Shown: positions 11,801 to 22,937 of the stretch, one piece after another | Numbering within the stretch: position 1 is the stretch's first letter | How the letters are laid out: every line of letters starts with the position of its first letter | Assembly (NCBI GenBank): GCA_012976225.1 | Contig: JAAVVG010000008.1 | Coordinates: 434,001-498,000 of the forward strand | Direction of reading: 5' to 3' | DNA: 64,000 bases | Source of the DNA: Golubevia sp. BC0850 | Taxonomy: Eukaryota; Basidiomycota; Exobasidiomycetes; Golubeviales; Golubeviaceae | Notes under the pieces: model-generated | What the model was told of the DNA's origin: nothing | Databases searched by the model: none | The model's input: the letters and a program-made list of their open reading frames with translations, nothing else | Made by a program: the position numbers and the translations under genes

Positions 11801-14202
11801 GCAGCTCCTATCTCTGCGGCTCCTTCAGATCCAAGCGTCTACTCTCAAGTGACCAGAACAGCCAGTATAGCTAGTCAAGCTCGATCTCCAGCGGTGCTAG
11901 CCCCTTCAGGAAGAGGAGCTGAGGCAGAGCCAGCTTCGGGGGCAGCCAATGGCAACTCAAATCAACCTCAAAGAAGAGAATCAGGTTCCTCCTACGACGA
12001 AGGAGCTCTCTTCTACATGAACTCAATCTCGGATCAACTTCCTGCTCAGACTAGTCAAACTCAAGCAGCTCCAAGGAGAGCTCCATCTCAGAAACAGCTT
12101 CAGCAACCTTCCAACGAGCCTACTATTGAGAAGAGAGCTATCTCTCCTGTTGCTTCTCAGTCAGCTCCTCAACCTACCCTTCGAGCGGAAGAACCTCAAC
12201 GAGAACCCAAGCTCTCTCCACCGACTCAAGAGAACTCTATTGGAGACGATGCTCTAGCAGCCTACTCCTTCCTCGAAAAGCCTCCTTCACCCATGATCAA
12301 GCAGAAAAGTCTTTCGAGATCGGAACGCAGCGTTCCCGAGACTGCTTCCAACTCGACTTCAGCTCATACTTCGACCCCTGCCACTCGTCCTCCAGCTCAA
12401 GCTTTCCCTTCTTCTTTCGTCAACAAGAGAGCTGCTGAAAGGAAGGAAGCAGCTGAAGCCAGCGCAAAGGCTCATCAAGAGGCTCTAAGCAAACCAGGAA
12501 GAGCTGCCGGCAAAGGAAAGAAAGCGCCTGGGTTCAAGAAAGGTCACGCTTGGGGAGAAGAGTCAAGCGAGGATGAGGATGAGGATGAAGAGGAAGAGGA
12601 AGAGGAAGACGACGAAGAAGAAGAGCAGAAGGAGAAGTTGGAGAAGAGAAGTCATTCTCAACGACCTAGCGTGGACGCAACTGCTACCAGAACTAGATCA
12701 AGGTCGAGCTCCCAGAACGGCGGCGGTAGCATCTCAGGTCAGCCGATCTTTGCTCCTCCTCAGAGCATGTATGGAGGCTATCCTCAAATGCCAGTGCAGA
12801 TGCAGCAACCCGGTATGCAGCCAGGTATGATGCCTTCTCAGATGATGGCCATGTATGGAGGTGGAGCACCTCCTTCTCAAATGGACGAATTCGCTGGGGA
12901 GATGGGAGCTCCTAAGCCTTGGGCCAACCAATCCGCCTCAAGAGATGCTTCTCCTCAACGCGGTGGATCTCATCCTGCTCTTCGTCAGTCAGTCTTCAAT
13001 TCTCATCTTGGAATCCAACACTCTGGAGAGGAATCTAGGAGCAGCACCCCTCCCTCTGTGGCGGCTGGAAGGTCTCCAGCGGGAAGCATCGGGGCTGCTC
13101 AAGGAAGAGGAACTTTCATCAACCTCAAGGAAGAAGAGCAACCTGGTCAGATGACCGCTGTCTTCCAGCCTCACGGACTTCTTCAAGCTGGAGCAGCTGA
13201 CAAGGCTGAGAGATCAGCCAAGTCTCAAGAAGCTGAAGCTAGGTCTCAAGGAGGTCATTTGGTCAATGTTCCCAACAAACCTCCACCACCTCAAGCCGGT
13301 CTTCTCGGTGCTATCACAGCTCACGAACGTGACAGAAAGGGAGCTGGTGGATTTGGCGCCACCCTTACCGAGAGGGAAAGAGAAAGAGTCAACGCTGAGA
13401 GGAGAGGTAGAGAAGAAGAGGAACAGAGCAGAATGTTCCAAGCTCAACAACAGCAGCAAATGCAACAGATGGCTGCCATGGGAATGAATCCTCAAATGAT
13501 GAATCCTCAGATGATGGGCTTCAATCCTTACATGTTCCAGCAGATGCAAATGATGTACGGAATGGGAGGAATGGGAGGTCAAATGCCTGGTTGGGGTGGA
13601 TCGCAAATGGGTCAACCTCAAGGGATGGATCCAATGATGGCTCAGCAACAAGCTATGATGGCAGCTCAACAAGCTTATGCTCAAGCGTGAGTGTGGATTA
13701 AAGCAGGATCGTAGTAAGGCGTGGGACGTTCTAGAATCCGAAAACGCTGACATCCTCTTCACTTTCTCCTTCTATCTCTCGCTCTCTCTTCTCCTGATTC
13801 TACAGTATGTCTCAAGTCGGCGGTCAAGGTCCAGAAGGATCGATCATGGCTCCTCCAGCTTCCATGGCTCCGGGCGGATCTCCATCTACTCGACCTCAGA
13901 GCATGGCTATGCCTCAATTCATGGGTGGAATGCAGTCTCCTCCTATGAGCTTCTATGGAGGTCCGCCAATGGGTGCATACCAAGGTTTCAGTGAGTGATC
14001 AGAACACTCGTATTCACCAAAAGCAGCTGTACACGCAGTTCGCTGACCTAACTCTTCTGCCCTCTTCCTCCTCTCAGTGCAACCTCCCCAAGCCTCTGAA
14101 TTCGGCCATGCCTCTCCCAGAGGTAGCTACGGATCGCCGGGCGGAGGATCTCCTTCAATGAGACCTGCGGGCAACAGATCTCGCGAGCCTTCCAACCAAT
14201 AA
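8814..14202 (+). CDS. CAF120/Skg3-like PH-domain protein
   Basis: This is a large protein of the fungal Skg3/CAF120-like PH family, associated in yeast with the CCR4-NOT complex and bud neck. Exons: 8814-9569, 9763-10726, 10806-13686, 13806-13990, 14078-14202 (1636 codons). The start has a good context (ACCATGT). After a Ser/Pro/Gln-rich N-terminus, a PH domain runs from about residue 184 (YMEGYLSKRDE...RRWNLCFVQLSGTVMSIWSVK) to about 315, interrupted by intron 1. A second PH-like half begins near 363 (KMEGWVKARFMGSTEWKKAW) and continues into exon 3. The rest is disordered: Ser/Pro/Ala-rich, an acidic Glu/Asp block near 1160, then Met/Gln/Gly-rich repeats. It follows a long leader region. The CAF120 name is by family resemblance only. 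Confidence 0.77.
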
Positions 14203-14673
14203 TCATCGAAATTCTCTGCAACGCATGATTCTACCTCGCTAGGGTCTCTCAACTCCAAGTCTATTCACCTCCCCTTCTTTGTCTACTATCTGTCTACTTT
14301 GCCAAATGTCTCAAAATCTTTCAAAGAACGCTCTCTCTTCTCCCGTCCCCAGCCTTCACGTTTCGTCCCTGCCTCCATCGATTTCCGCTTATTTCCTTCC
14401 CTTGCAACCCAGTAACCAAGAATTTTGATCGCCCGAAAGTCGTAATTGATACATGCTCTTATCAAGCTTTTATCTGAAACGTGATTCGGAAATTCTAGAT
14501 CCTTTAACAGCTTCGCCTTAGTTCTTCTTCGTTCCAGAGATGACAAGAAGCAAGATCAGAGGGAGTGAATGAGAGTGGTCAATTGCGAGATCACAAGACA
14601 GCGGAGCGTTGAAACTAGATTTCAATGTGGGTATAGTAAGTTTAATGATACAAATTACAAAGCAAAAGACGAA
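14203..14673. other. Intergenic, convergent 3' ends
   Basis: These 471 bases separate the stops of the PH gene and the DUF676-type gene. They hold only 3' UTR-like sequence as far as I can see. Confidence 0.55.
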
Positions 14674-17039
14674 TTAGAACCTCTCGTCTACTTCCACCTC
14701 ATCTGAATCTGCATTCTGACTCGCGTATCGAAAATGTTCGCCTTTGGATACGACAGGTTCGTTTCCATGTTCATCCCTCGGTGGTTCAGGGGTCGAGGGA
14801 GCTTGGTTTCTGTAGTTCCCAACTTTCCTTCGAGGTCTTCCCGAATTCGTGAGATTCTCCTCGTTGATCGATTCGTTTGCTCCCTTCTCGTCTGCTGGAG
14901 TTGTCGTGGAATTGTCCGAAGTTTCTTTGGCGATTTCAGCCTCTGCCTTCTTCCTGATTTCTTGATCCACCTTTTGAGCTCTGACTAAATCAGGATCACC
15001 ATCTCTCAAACCTCCTTCGTCTTCTGGAATCTCCTCTGTCTCAGCTTGAGACCTCACTTGATCCGAGAATTGCTGTTCGTTCTCAAGAATCAGTCCTATG
15101 AGGGCGGAGGAGCCTAGAGTGAGAAAATGGAGAGCTTGAGGTCAGTGTTAAGATCGTGGCTTCGAAGACTTCGATCTCGAGGCACTCACGCAATCCAAGG
15201 TCGTAGAAACTCGAATTCTCTTTGGAAGAGAACATTCCGATGTGAGCTTCCACTTCATCAGTAGCTTTCTGTTGAAACAAATCAAAACCAGAGGTGAAAG
15301 AAGTTAGCCAAAAAGCGATTCTTGCTTTTCAGCTCTAGGCGGCTGTGTTCTCACCCTGTTGTCACATGCAGTGAAACTTCCAGCACTTCGAGCACTCTTG
15401 CTCGGAAGAACAACGAAGGTTCGTTCTTTGGTACCTTGAGCAGGTTTGGCGGGTAGTCTTGTGTAGTAGCAGTGGAAGAGAACTTGAGGTAAGGCGACTA
15501 ACGAGTCCAGTCGCTTCCTTTGAGCTTGTGTATCCCACAGGTTGGAGACGAAGAGGAGATGGTCGTTGGTCCATCCATACATTCCACCAATCTTGTCTCG
15601 ATGAACATAACCAGCTGCCGCTCCTCCGGCAAGAGCCAAAGCTCCAGCTCCCATCAAGGCAGTCCTCCAATTTGAAGAAGCTTGCTGATTAGAAGCGGGA
15701 GTTGAGCTTGAGCTTGAAGGTGGAGAAGTCGCAGAGGGGGAAGCTACCGCTTTAGAGAATAGAGAACCCCAACCTGAACTTTGAGTTGGAGAAGAAGCAG
15801 GAGCAGATCGCTCTGCATCAGGAGATGGAGCAGACGCTCCAGAAGCTGTGTTACTACTTCCTCCTCCGAGACCAAACCTGGCAGCGAGAACTCCACCGAT
15901 GGGTAGAAGATGAGTTCCAACATCTGAAGCTGTCTTGAGGTAAGATCCGTACTTTGTGAGAGAGTTCTTGAAGACGTTTGGATGGACTGCGGGCGGAAAA
16001 GAAGAGGAAAAGTTTTCAGGATTAGAAGTTCTTCCATTGAAATCACACTGCAAGAGGGGGGCCACTCACCTCCATAGTACTAGAGAGGTTAGACAAGGGA
16101 AGATGGAAGAGGAATGAAATCAGCATCACCTTTGATTGGTCTCTCTCCCGAATTCAGGCTCTTTAGCTTCTCCAGTTGAGCCATAGCTACCATAACTAGC
16201 TTTCAAAGGCTCTCAACACTTTCCTCCTTGCAGTGAAGGAGCTTTCCGATCGAAGCATCTGTCAAGTACAGCTTCCTGAATTCTTTATACAGCTCTACTC
16301 ACCGGAGTATCATAAGCAATGACACCACAGACTCTGGGCCATAATTGATTCTTCTCTCCCAATCCACCTGAAGCACTGATCTCCAGAGCAGCATCCAGTG
16401 CGACTGAATGAAGATAGGAGAGATGGAAGTGGAAGTCATGAGTCCAACGCTCTCCTCCTCTTCTAAAGCTAATCTCGACTCCAAAATGGCTTCCGAAAAG
16501 CAGATGAGAGATGTTCTCTCATCCAGAGATAGATAGCCATCGTGTCACTCACCTAGACCACCCATAGAGTGCCCACAGCAAATGACACTTACACTTCCAG
16601 CTCCAGCTCCTCTCCCACTCTTCCCTGGAGGTACAATGTTCCCTTCTTCATCAATAAGAGGTTTAGATTCTAGCTTGACTACCTGCTCAGTAAGCCATTC
16701 TACGAAGTTGGAGACTGCAGAAGCCAGAGAGCCTCTAGTGTCATAGGTTGGATAGATCTGAGATTCGACGATTAAGCCAGTATAGGTTTCTCGTAGAATG
16801 TGAGAGAGGCGAGAGGGAAAATCTAGGAAGGTAGTATCTGCTGATCCCTTGAAACCGTGAATGAAGACCAATAGAACCATCGAAGGTAGAAGGGAAGTAG
16901 GAGTGGAAGAACCTGATTGAGGTTGAGATTGAGGTGAGGTGGAAGCCTTAGAGTTTTGCTGTTGAGCCCATGGGTTGTCTTGAGCTTCCAGCCCTAGTTC
17001 CATTCCTTGAACTCGTTCTTCTATCGATTTTGAGCTCAT
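14674..17039 (-). CDS. DUF676-type serine esterase / lipase
   Basis: This is an alpha/beta hydrolase of the DUF676 (putative serine esterase) kind. Exons on the minus strand: 17039-16553, 16403-16303, 16079-16070, 15986-15355, 15268-15190, 15113-14674 (582 codons). The core strand VLLVFIHGFKGSADTTFLDF leads to the nucleophile elbow CGHSMGGL, with Ser at about residue 158, and then RVCGVIAYDTPYYGVHPNVF. The YYG of that last block is encoded by a 10-nt exon. A Gly/Ala-rich hydrophobic stretch near residue 285 (ALMGAGALALAGGAAAGYV) could be a membrane segment. The C-terminal 130 residues are acidic and disordered. The substrate is unknown. It is divergent from the SDR gene with 148 bp between starts. 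Confidence 0.8.
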
Positions 17040-17187
17040 CTTCAAGAGAGGACTGTGTAGCTAGAGTCCAGTAACATGGAGTGGTACTTTGACTGATAGA
17101 CCACCGGACCCGCCGAGCTTGAGAGACCCTATTTCAAAATCTCCACCTTCCTTCTTTCCTTTCCTTCCCATCTAGTAAGCCCCAAAA

Positions 17188-18520
17188 ATGACTTCTACTG
17201 GTTCTCTCACTCCAGCTAAGCTCTTTGATCTAACAGGTGAGCATCTGCTCCAGATCTTCTCACATCTTTACCTTCTCCACTTCGTGCGCTCACCCTTCCT
17301 TCTCTTCCCACTATCCCATCAACAGGTAGAGTGGCTCTTGTCACTGGCGGTGGAACTGGAATCGGTCTCATGCAAGCTCAAGGCTTAGCAGCTGCTGGAG
17401 CCAAAGTGTATATCGTCGGTCGTACTTTGGAGGTTTTGGAGAAAAGTTGTCAGCTCTACTCTACCTCCAAAGAAGGAGGTGGTAGTATGCATCCTCTTCA
17501 AGGAGATGTGACTGACAAAGCTTCAATCAAGAAGCTGGCCAACGAGATTGAGAAGGCTGAAGGAAAGGTGAGTGAGGTGGATTGCTTGGAATCCTCTCGA
17601 ATCCTGTGGAAGACCTCGCTCGTTCGGCCCTCCTGATTCTCGACTGACCTTTCCTTAATTTGTTTTTGTTGGCACTTGTTCTATAGTTGAACATTCTGTT
17701 CAGCAACGCGGGAGGTCCAGGACCAACACACTTCGGCTCTGACACCTCTGCTCCAGACAAGTTTGGAGACAGAGAATCAACCGATCCTCACAAGAATCCA
17801 GAGCACCCTATCAGTGCTTCTGACTATTCGAAGAGAGTTCTAGAAGCCAACACTTTTGAAAATTGGGACGAACTTTTCCGCCTCAACACTCATGCAGCTT
17901 TCTTCGTCTTTGCTACTTTCCTTCCACTGCTTTCCAAAGGAAGTGAAAAGGCAAAGGAAGCCGGAAAGAACTACTCAAGCTGTTTTGTCACTACCGGATC
18001 TATTAGTGGAATGGTTAAGCAGAGTCAACTACACTACGGTGAGTGCTTGAGAATTAGACTCGTCGCCTGAGGTGGCAAAGCCTCACTCTACAATCTCACT
18101 TACCAGTCCTTCTTCTATCTTTCTTCGAAAAGCTTACAATGCTTCTAAAGCTGCTGTCAATCATCTGACAAGAGCAATGGCTTACGAAGCTACTTCAAGT
18201 ACCACCGCCAACGTCAGAGGTGAGTAGACGTTTTCTTGATTCGACGACTTTGCATTGCTCTGACCTGCTTTCCCTTTTCTGATCGTGAAGTCAACGCTAT
18301 CGCTCCCGGAGTTTTCCCATCCCAGATGACTCAAGATGGCAAGGACGATGAGACGAACAAGAGTACTCTCAAAGACAAGCTTCCAACGATGGCAATTCCA
18401 GCTGGACGACCTGGTAGAGAAGCAGACATGGCCCAAGCTAGTGTCTTTGTTGCCAGTTGTGAATACTTCCACGGACAAGTTCTTCCTGTTGATGGTGGTT
18501 TCACTTTGACCGAGCCATAG
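17188..18520 (+). CDS. Short-chain dehydrogenase/reductase (SDR)
   Basis: This is a classical NAD(P)-dependent SDR. Exons: 17188-17236, 17326-17567, 17687-18038, 18133-18219, 18291-18520 (319 codons). The Rossmann motif TGGGTGIG is at residues 23-30, the NAG motif (FSNAGG) at about 104, and the catalytic YNASK at 216-220 with the upstream Ser in TTGSISG. The closing block VNAIAPGVFPSQM and the tail GQVLPVDGGFTL are also typical. The arginine after the glycine motif region (VGRTL) fits an NADP preference, though this is only suggestive. The substrate cannot be told from sequence; fungal members of this type are often annotated as carbonyl or sugar reductases. Confidence 0.88.
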
Positions 18521-19451
18521 GTGGAGAGAGAGTCTCGAGTGGGATGTAGTCATGTAGAGAAGTCTCTTCAAAGACATCAAATCTCCGAAGCCCGTGACGC
18601 CGTGACTCTTTGTAATTACATCACACGCTCAAAATTACTTCTGTTCCCCATCTCTTTGACTTTCGAGCTCCCACTCGAACGTGGTTGAATTCTTGAAGGA
18701 GGATCGTTCTGAGAAGGGTTTACCGACATGGTGCACTCGAAAATTGTCCCCTTCAGATCTCTCTCTAGACTTTCTTGAGAATTTCTCTTTAGAACTTTCT
18801 CTTCTCTTGCAAATCTTCAGAGCTTCAATATTTCAGCTTGTCGCTGAAGGGTGTGATGACGTAGCTGCTATTTACCCTCGGCAATCCAGCAGATCTCGAG
18901 AAGCAAAAATTTCCTCCCTCCCTTCCTCCAATCCTTAACATCAATCCAAGACCTTTGAAGAAAGAACAAGGGAGAAATCAGTCATTCTTTTCTAATCCAA
19001 CATCATCCACTAGACGTCAACGACAACTTTGCCATTGAAGCAACTTCTCTCTCTCTCCGGTCTCTCCTATCCTTCAACTCGTCCTTGTGACCTCTAGCAA
19101 CTTTCACTTCTCTTTGCATGCCAGAAGACGTCAATTTAAAGTCTTCTAAGTCTCATAGTCTGTTCAGTCATCCGACTTTAATCGCTAGAAGTCAGCTCAG
19201 CAGCTTCCTCGACCAAGCACGTTCAGTCAACCTTCCCAACCCTTTAAGGGTAAGTCCCCACGTTCCCTGACCTCCATCTTTCCCTCTCCTTATCATTCAT
19301 ATTCATTCTCTTTCTTACCTTCTACCATCTCTACTACATCCCCCTCACTCTCCCGTCCACTCTTACAAATCTCTTGCGCCCTCCCTCCACCCTCAACACC
19401 AACATTTGCTGTCCACCTCAAATCATGCGTCCCCTCACCAAATCCTTCAAG
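18521..19451. other. Leader region of the GDPD gene with possible upstream exon
   Basis: Between the SDR stop and the first conserved GDPD codons lies about 930 bp. It contains an open stretch from an ATG at 19118 to 19249, followed by GTAAGT. The rest is pyrimidine-rich and shows no conserved frame. Confidence 0.45.
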
Positions 19452-21277
19452 ATGACCGGCTTCCAGCCTCTAGTCCCTGAATGCTGGGGCCATCGCGGTG
19501 TGAGTAGAGCTTTGAGAGGGAGCTCACGTCAAGTTTTGAGATCGCAGCCAGCTCACCAAGCCATTTTGACTTTTTTGTTATCTCACAACAGGCCTCAGCT
19601 GCTTTCCCAGAGAACACCATCGCGTCTTTCGAAAGAGCAGTCAGGGATGGGTCAGAGGGGATTGAAAGCGGTTAGTTGCGGCCTTGATGAAGTGGCTCGC
19701 TGGGTTTACTTGGGTGGGAGTGGTTGGCAGGATATTGAAGCAGGATTGAAGGAGGAGGAGGAGGCAACGGAGCAAGCTATCCGCTTTCTCTTTGTTCTCC
19801 TCGTTGGAATACTACCGCCTACACAATTCAAAGCGGTTTATTACTCTTCAAGCTATCATCTTCAAGCGCTCTTTATCAAGGCCCTCTCTGGGCCCAGAGC
19901 TCGATCTCATCCTCCCCTCTCCCCCTCCGCACCAAACCACATCGCCCCCACTCCAAATCCAATTACCTACCCCTTTACCCTCTACCAGACGTCCACGTCA
20001 CTGCCGATAACGTCATTGTCATGTTCCATGATCCTTCTCTGGAGAGAACGACAGACGGAAAAGGTCTCATCAAGGAGCAAAACTACAGTGGCGGAATCGA
20101 ACACGTCCGTACGAAAGCCTCTCCTCATCAACAGATTCCAACCTTCAAAGAGGTTTGTGATCTACTGATGAAAGACGAGAACAAGCACGTCAAGCTGAAC
20201 GTGAGTGTCTTTGTAGGAGGCTTCGGGATCTAACCGTGATTGCGTCTCGTGAGCTGAACGTCCTACCGTCACCCCCTTCTTTCTGCCTTTCCTTCCCATT
20301 CATTACAGATTGACATCAAGCCGGATAACAATCCAGAACGTCTCTTCACCTTGATGCGTGAGATCGTCGAATCCTATCCTCAATACGCCACCGACCTCTC
20401 TCCCCGCCTCATCTTGGGACTTTGGCATCCGATGTTCCTCGCCTCGGCCCTCAAGCATGTCCCTACTCTTCGCAGAGTTCACATCGGTGGTTCTCCATCA
20501 GTAGCTAGACAGTACTTCTGGAAGCACTGTGATGGCTTCTCGATGTACTTCGCTTCTTTGGTCGGATCTGAAGGTCAAGCTTTCCTAGACCAAGCCAAGA
20601 GGGATGGAAAAGACGTTTTCGTGTGGACTGTCAATCGTAAGGATGAGATGATTGAGGCCACCAAATGGGGTGTCAAAGCTATTCTCACCGACAGAACTGC
20701 TACTCTTCAAGGATTGAGAGTCTCGATGGAAGGTGAGTCAGCAAGACGTCGGCGAGTCGTTGAACACACACGCTCTCAACTTTTCTAACGTCAACTCCTT
20801 GTTTCCTTCTCATTAAAGATGACTTCGCCACTCTCAGACGCGATGAAGTCGGAATGTTCTTCCGTTGGGCCACTTGGAGGTATTGGATGCTTCCTCAATT
20901 TGTCATTCAGACGATGTGGATCTCTCAGCTCGAGAAGCGTGCAGGAGTGAGTCTCTCCACTTAATCGAAACTTTTCAATCTTCTCTGATTTTAACTCGAT
21001 TCTCCTCTCGCCATCTTCTTTGTCCCAGGTCTCTTTCAAAGAGTCCGCTCAAACCGACAACCTCTTCGCTCTTCCCGTCCCAATCATGAACACCTACGAC
21101 GATCTCAAGGAGAAGAATGGAGGATACTCTTCCGCAGAGTCGAGCGCTGTTTCCTCTACGAACGTATCACCAGCTACATTCTCCACCGATGCTTCTTCCA
21201 GAGTTCCTCCGCCAGTCGTAGAACTCCCCGAGCCCTACCTTCCCATCTCCCCAGCTCCAATTGCTGCGTCAGCGTGA
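19452..21277 (+). CDS. Glycerophosphodiester phosphodiesterase, Pgc1-like
   Basis: GDPD-fold phosphodiesterase; yeast Pgc1 is a phosphatidylglycerol phospholipase C on lipid droplets and mitochondria. Exons: 19452-19499, 19592-19670, 19989-20200, 20309-20732, 20819-20946, 21029-21277 (379 codons). The catalytic set is intact: WGHRG (His14), ESD (Glu41, Asp43) and MFHDPSLERTTDG (His56). PEN follows the first motif, and DIKPDN and WTVNRKDEM come later. A hydrophobic aromatic stretch (FFRWATWRYWMLPQFVIQTM) near residue 270 could dock on a membrane, as in Pgc1. The tail is Ser/Pro-rich. Two other starts are possible: ATG 19425 without splicing, or an in-frame upstream exon from ATG 19118 joined by a 202-nt intron whose acceptor is exactly before ATG 19452. 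Confidence 0.86.
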
Positions 21278-22288
21278 CGAATGGTTGGCTCGTGGTTTAC
21301 GTTTTCTTCTCTCTCTGCAATTTACCTTCAATGGACTTTCTTCCGTTTACTTTCACGCTTAGAGCAAAACTCCAGTCTCTTCAAGTTTCTGACTCCAAGT
21401 CTCACTCTTCCCTTCTATTTTATGCTTCTCTTTAATTCTTCGTCCAGACTCAATTCCTTTTCATCAGCCACGCACTGATTGAGCTCAACTCTAGAGCTCT
21501 TTCGAGTGGTGGTTTCATTTCTTTTTGCAACAGCGTTCCCAACTCTACCTCAAATCGCCCACCAACTTCATTCAAACCTCTTTGTACTTTCATTGTACCT
21601 TGTACGATCTCCTACTATAAATCGTCCACCATCAACTCAGAACCTCACAAGACTTCAAAAACCTCAACTCAATCAGTTCCAGTTCCAGTTTCCAACTCAA
21701 AGAATCGTCCCCTTCTCCAGCTCCATCTTTCCATGACTTATTTTTTTCTTCCCACTTTCCTTGTTTTTCTGTTTGTCCCCCCTTTTGAATTTACTTCAAC
21801 ACATCCATGTACTTTCCTCATAGAATCGGTTTTTTCTGTTTTCGAACGTGATTCGAAAACTACTCACATTTCACTCTGTCTGATCTTTTGATCTCGGCTG
21901 GAAATGAAACTACAATTCTTTCTTCAAGGGTCTCTGTACAAAGCAGGAAAAGTAAAAATGATGGAGGCTAGATGGAGCGATGAAGTTGATCGTGACGAAA
22001 GGGGTCGATTCCACGGAGGTTGGGGAGAAATTTGAGATGCTCGTTGTGAAGGAGGCGTTCGATTTAAGGTTCGTTTATTCGGCTTGAAGTTGTTTTCTGT
22101 ACATGCATCTACGCTGAGTGTTTGCTGTGAGATGCTGGCGAGAGTTGGAGAGCGGTGAGAGACAAGTCAGAGAGAATCAGAGATGGGTTGGGGCGGAGAA
22201 ACACTCTCTCTTTTCTCTCTTCTCCTCTCCTCTCCATAAACAAACTCACCTGTGCTCACATTGAGCGAGTTGAATCTGATTTGAGATT
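21278..22288. other. Intergenic, convergent
   Basis: One kilobase between the GDPD stop and the 3' end of the small minus-strand gene. It is T/C-rich near the left and shows no supported gene. Confidence 0.5.
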
Positions 22289-22537
22289 TTAATCTTCTCT
22301 GACCAGGCTAACCTTGTAGTTCCCACCTTGAGTCGAGATGCTACCGACCTCTGGAACCAAGTTGGCCTGAGTTGAGATGGTATGATTTTGCTCGACGACG
22401 TGCTCAGATTTGATATTAGATGAAGGAAGCATTCCAACTCTTCTGGGTGAGATGTTTATGATGATTGCTGGAGAGGCCGATGAGGGTGGGGAACGCAAGG
22501 CAGCTCTGGTAGTGAATGAGCGGAGAGAAGTGAACAT
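22289..22537 (-). CDS. Small protein with a mitochondrial-like N-terminus
   Basis: I do not recognise this 82-codon frame. It starts MFTSLRSFTTRAALRSPPSS, which is Arg/Ser/Thr-rich, lacks acidic residues and looks like a mitochondrial presequence. The remainder is short and polar and ends GGNYKVSLVRED. Support for a real gene is a TATATAAG box about 80 bp upstream on the same strand and the lack of any competing frame. The string GTTAGC inside the last codons followed by CAG 37 nt on could be a very short intron, which would alter the C-terminus. Function is unknown. Confidence 0.45.
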   Translation of the reverse strand: MFTSLRSFTTRAALRSPPSSASPAIIINISPRRVGMLPSSNIKSEHVVEQNHTISTQANLVPEVGSISTQGGNYKVSLVRED

Positions 22538-22616
22538 AGTTGTTTGGTCGAGGTGAAAGAAGTTGATCTGGAAGAAGTTGATGGTATGGAGAAGAGAAAC
22601 GATTGGGAAAGGGCTC

Positions 22617-22624
22617 CTTATATA
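22617..22624 (-). promoter_or_regulatory. TATA box of the small minus-strand gene
   Basis: TATATAAG read on the minus strand, about 80 bp before the ATG at 22537. The spacing fits a regulated fungal promoter. Confidence 0.5.
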
Positions 22625-22937
22625 GCTTTGAGATTGAGGGTGAGGAAGGACGGAAAGGAGGAATGCAGTACTCTCTTATCTCCCCAACGAGTTTTTGAGA
22701 GAATCCCGCCGAAAAGGGGTCAAAGCTTCACCCTCAAATTTAGCAGAGATGATTCTAAAGGAAATACTTTGGCAAACTTTTCGAAACAAATTGTTGTGCT
22801 AGAGGGAAGGGGTGACCGGAGGCCCCAAGCGCTGGCACGACATGCTGACAGTCTTGTAAAGAGCTACGGCTGGCACAAAGAGAGTAGTCATCATTCGAAA
22901 GATGGTATGTGAAGAATTACAGATCTCTGCCACCACT
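22625..22937. other. Intergenic
   Basis: These bases separate the promoter of the small gene from the stop of the protease gene. A 122-codon plus-strand frame crosses this region but has no recognisable features. Confidence 0.4.
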
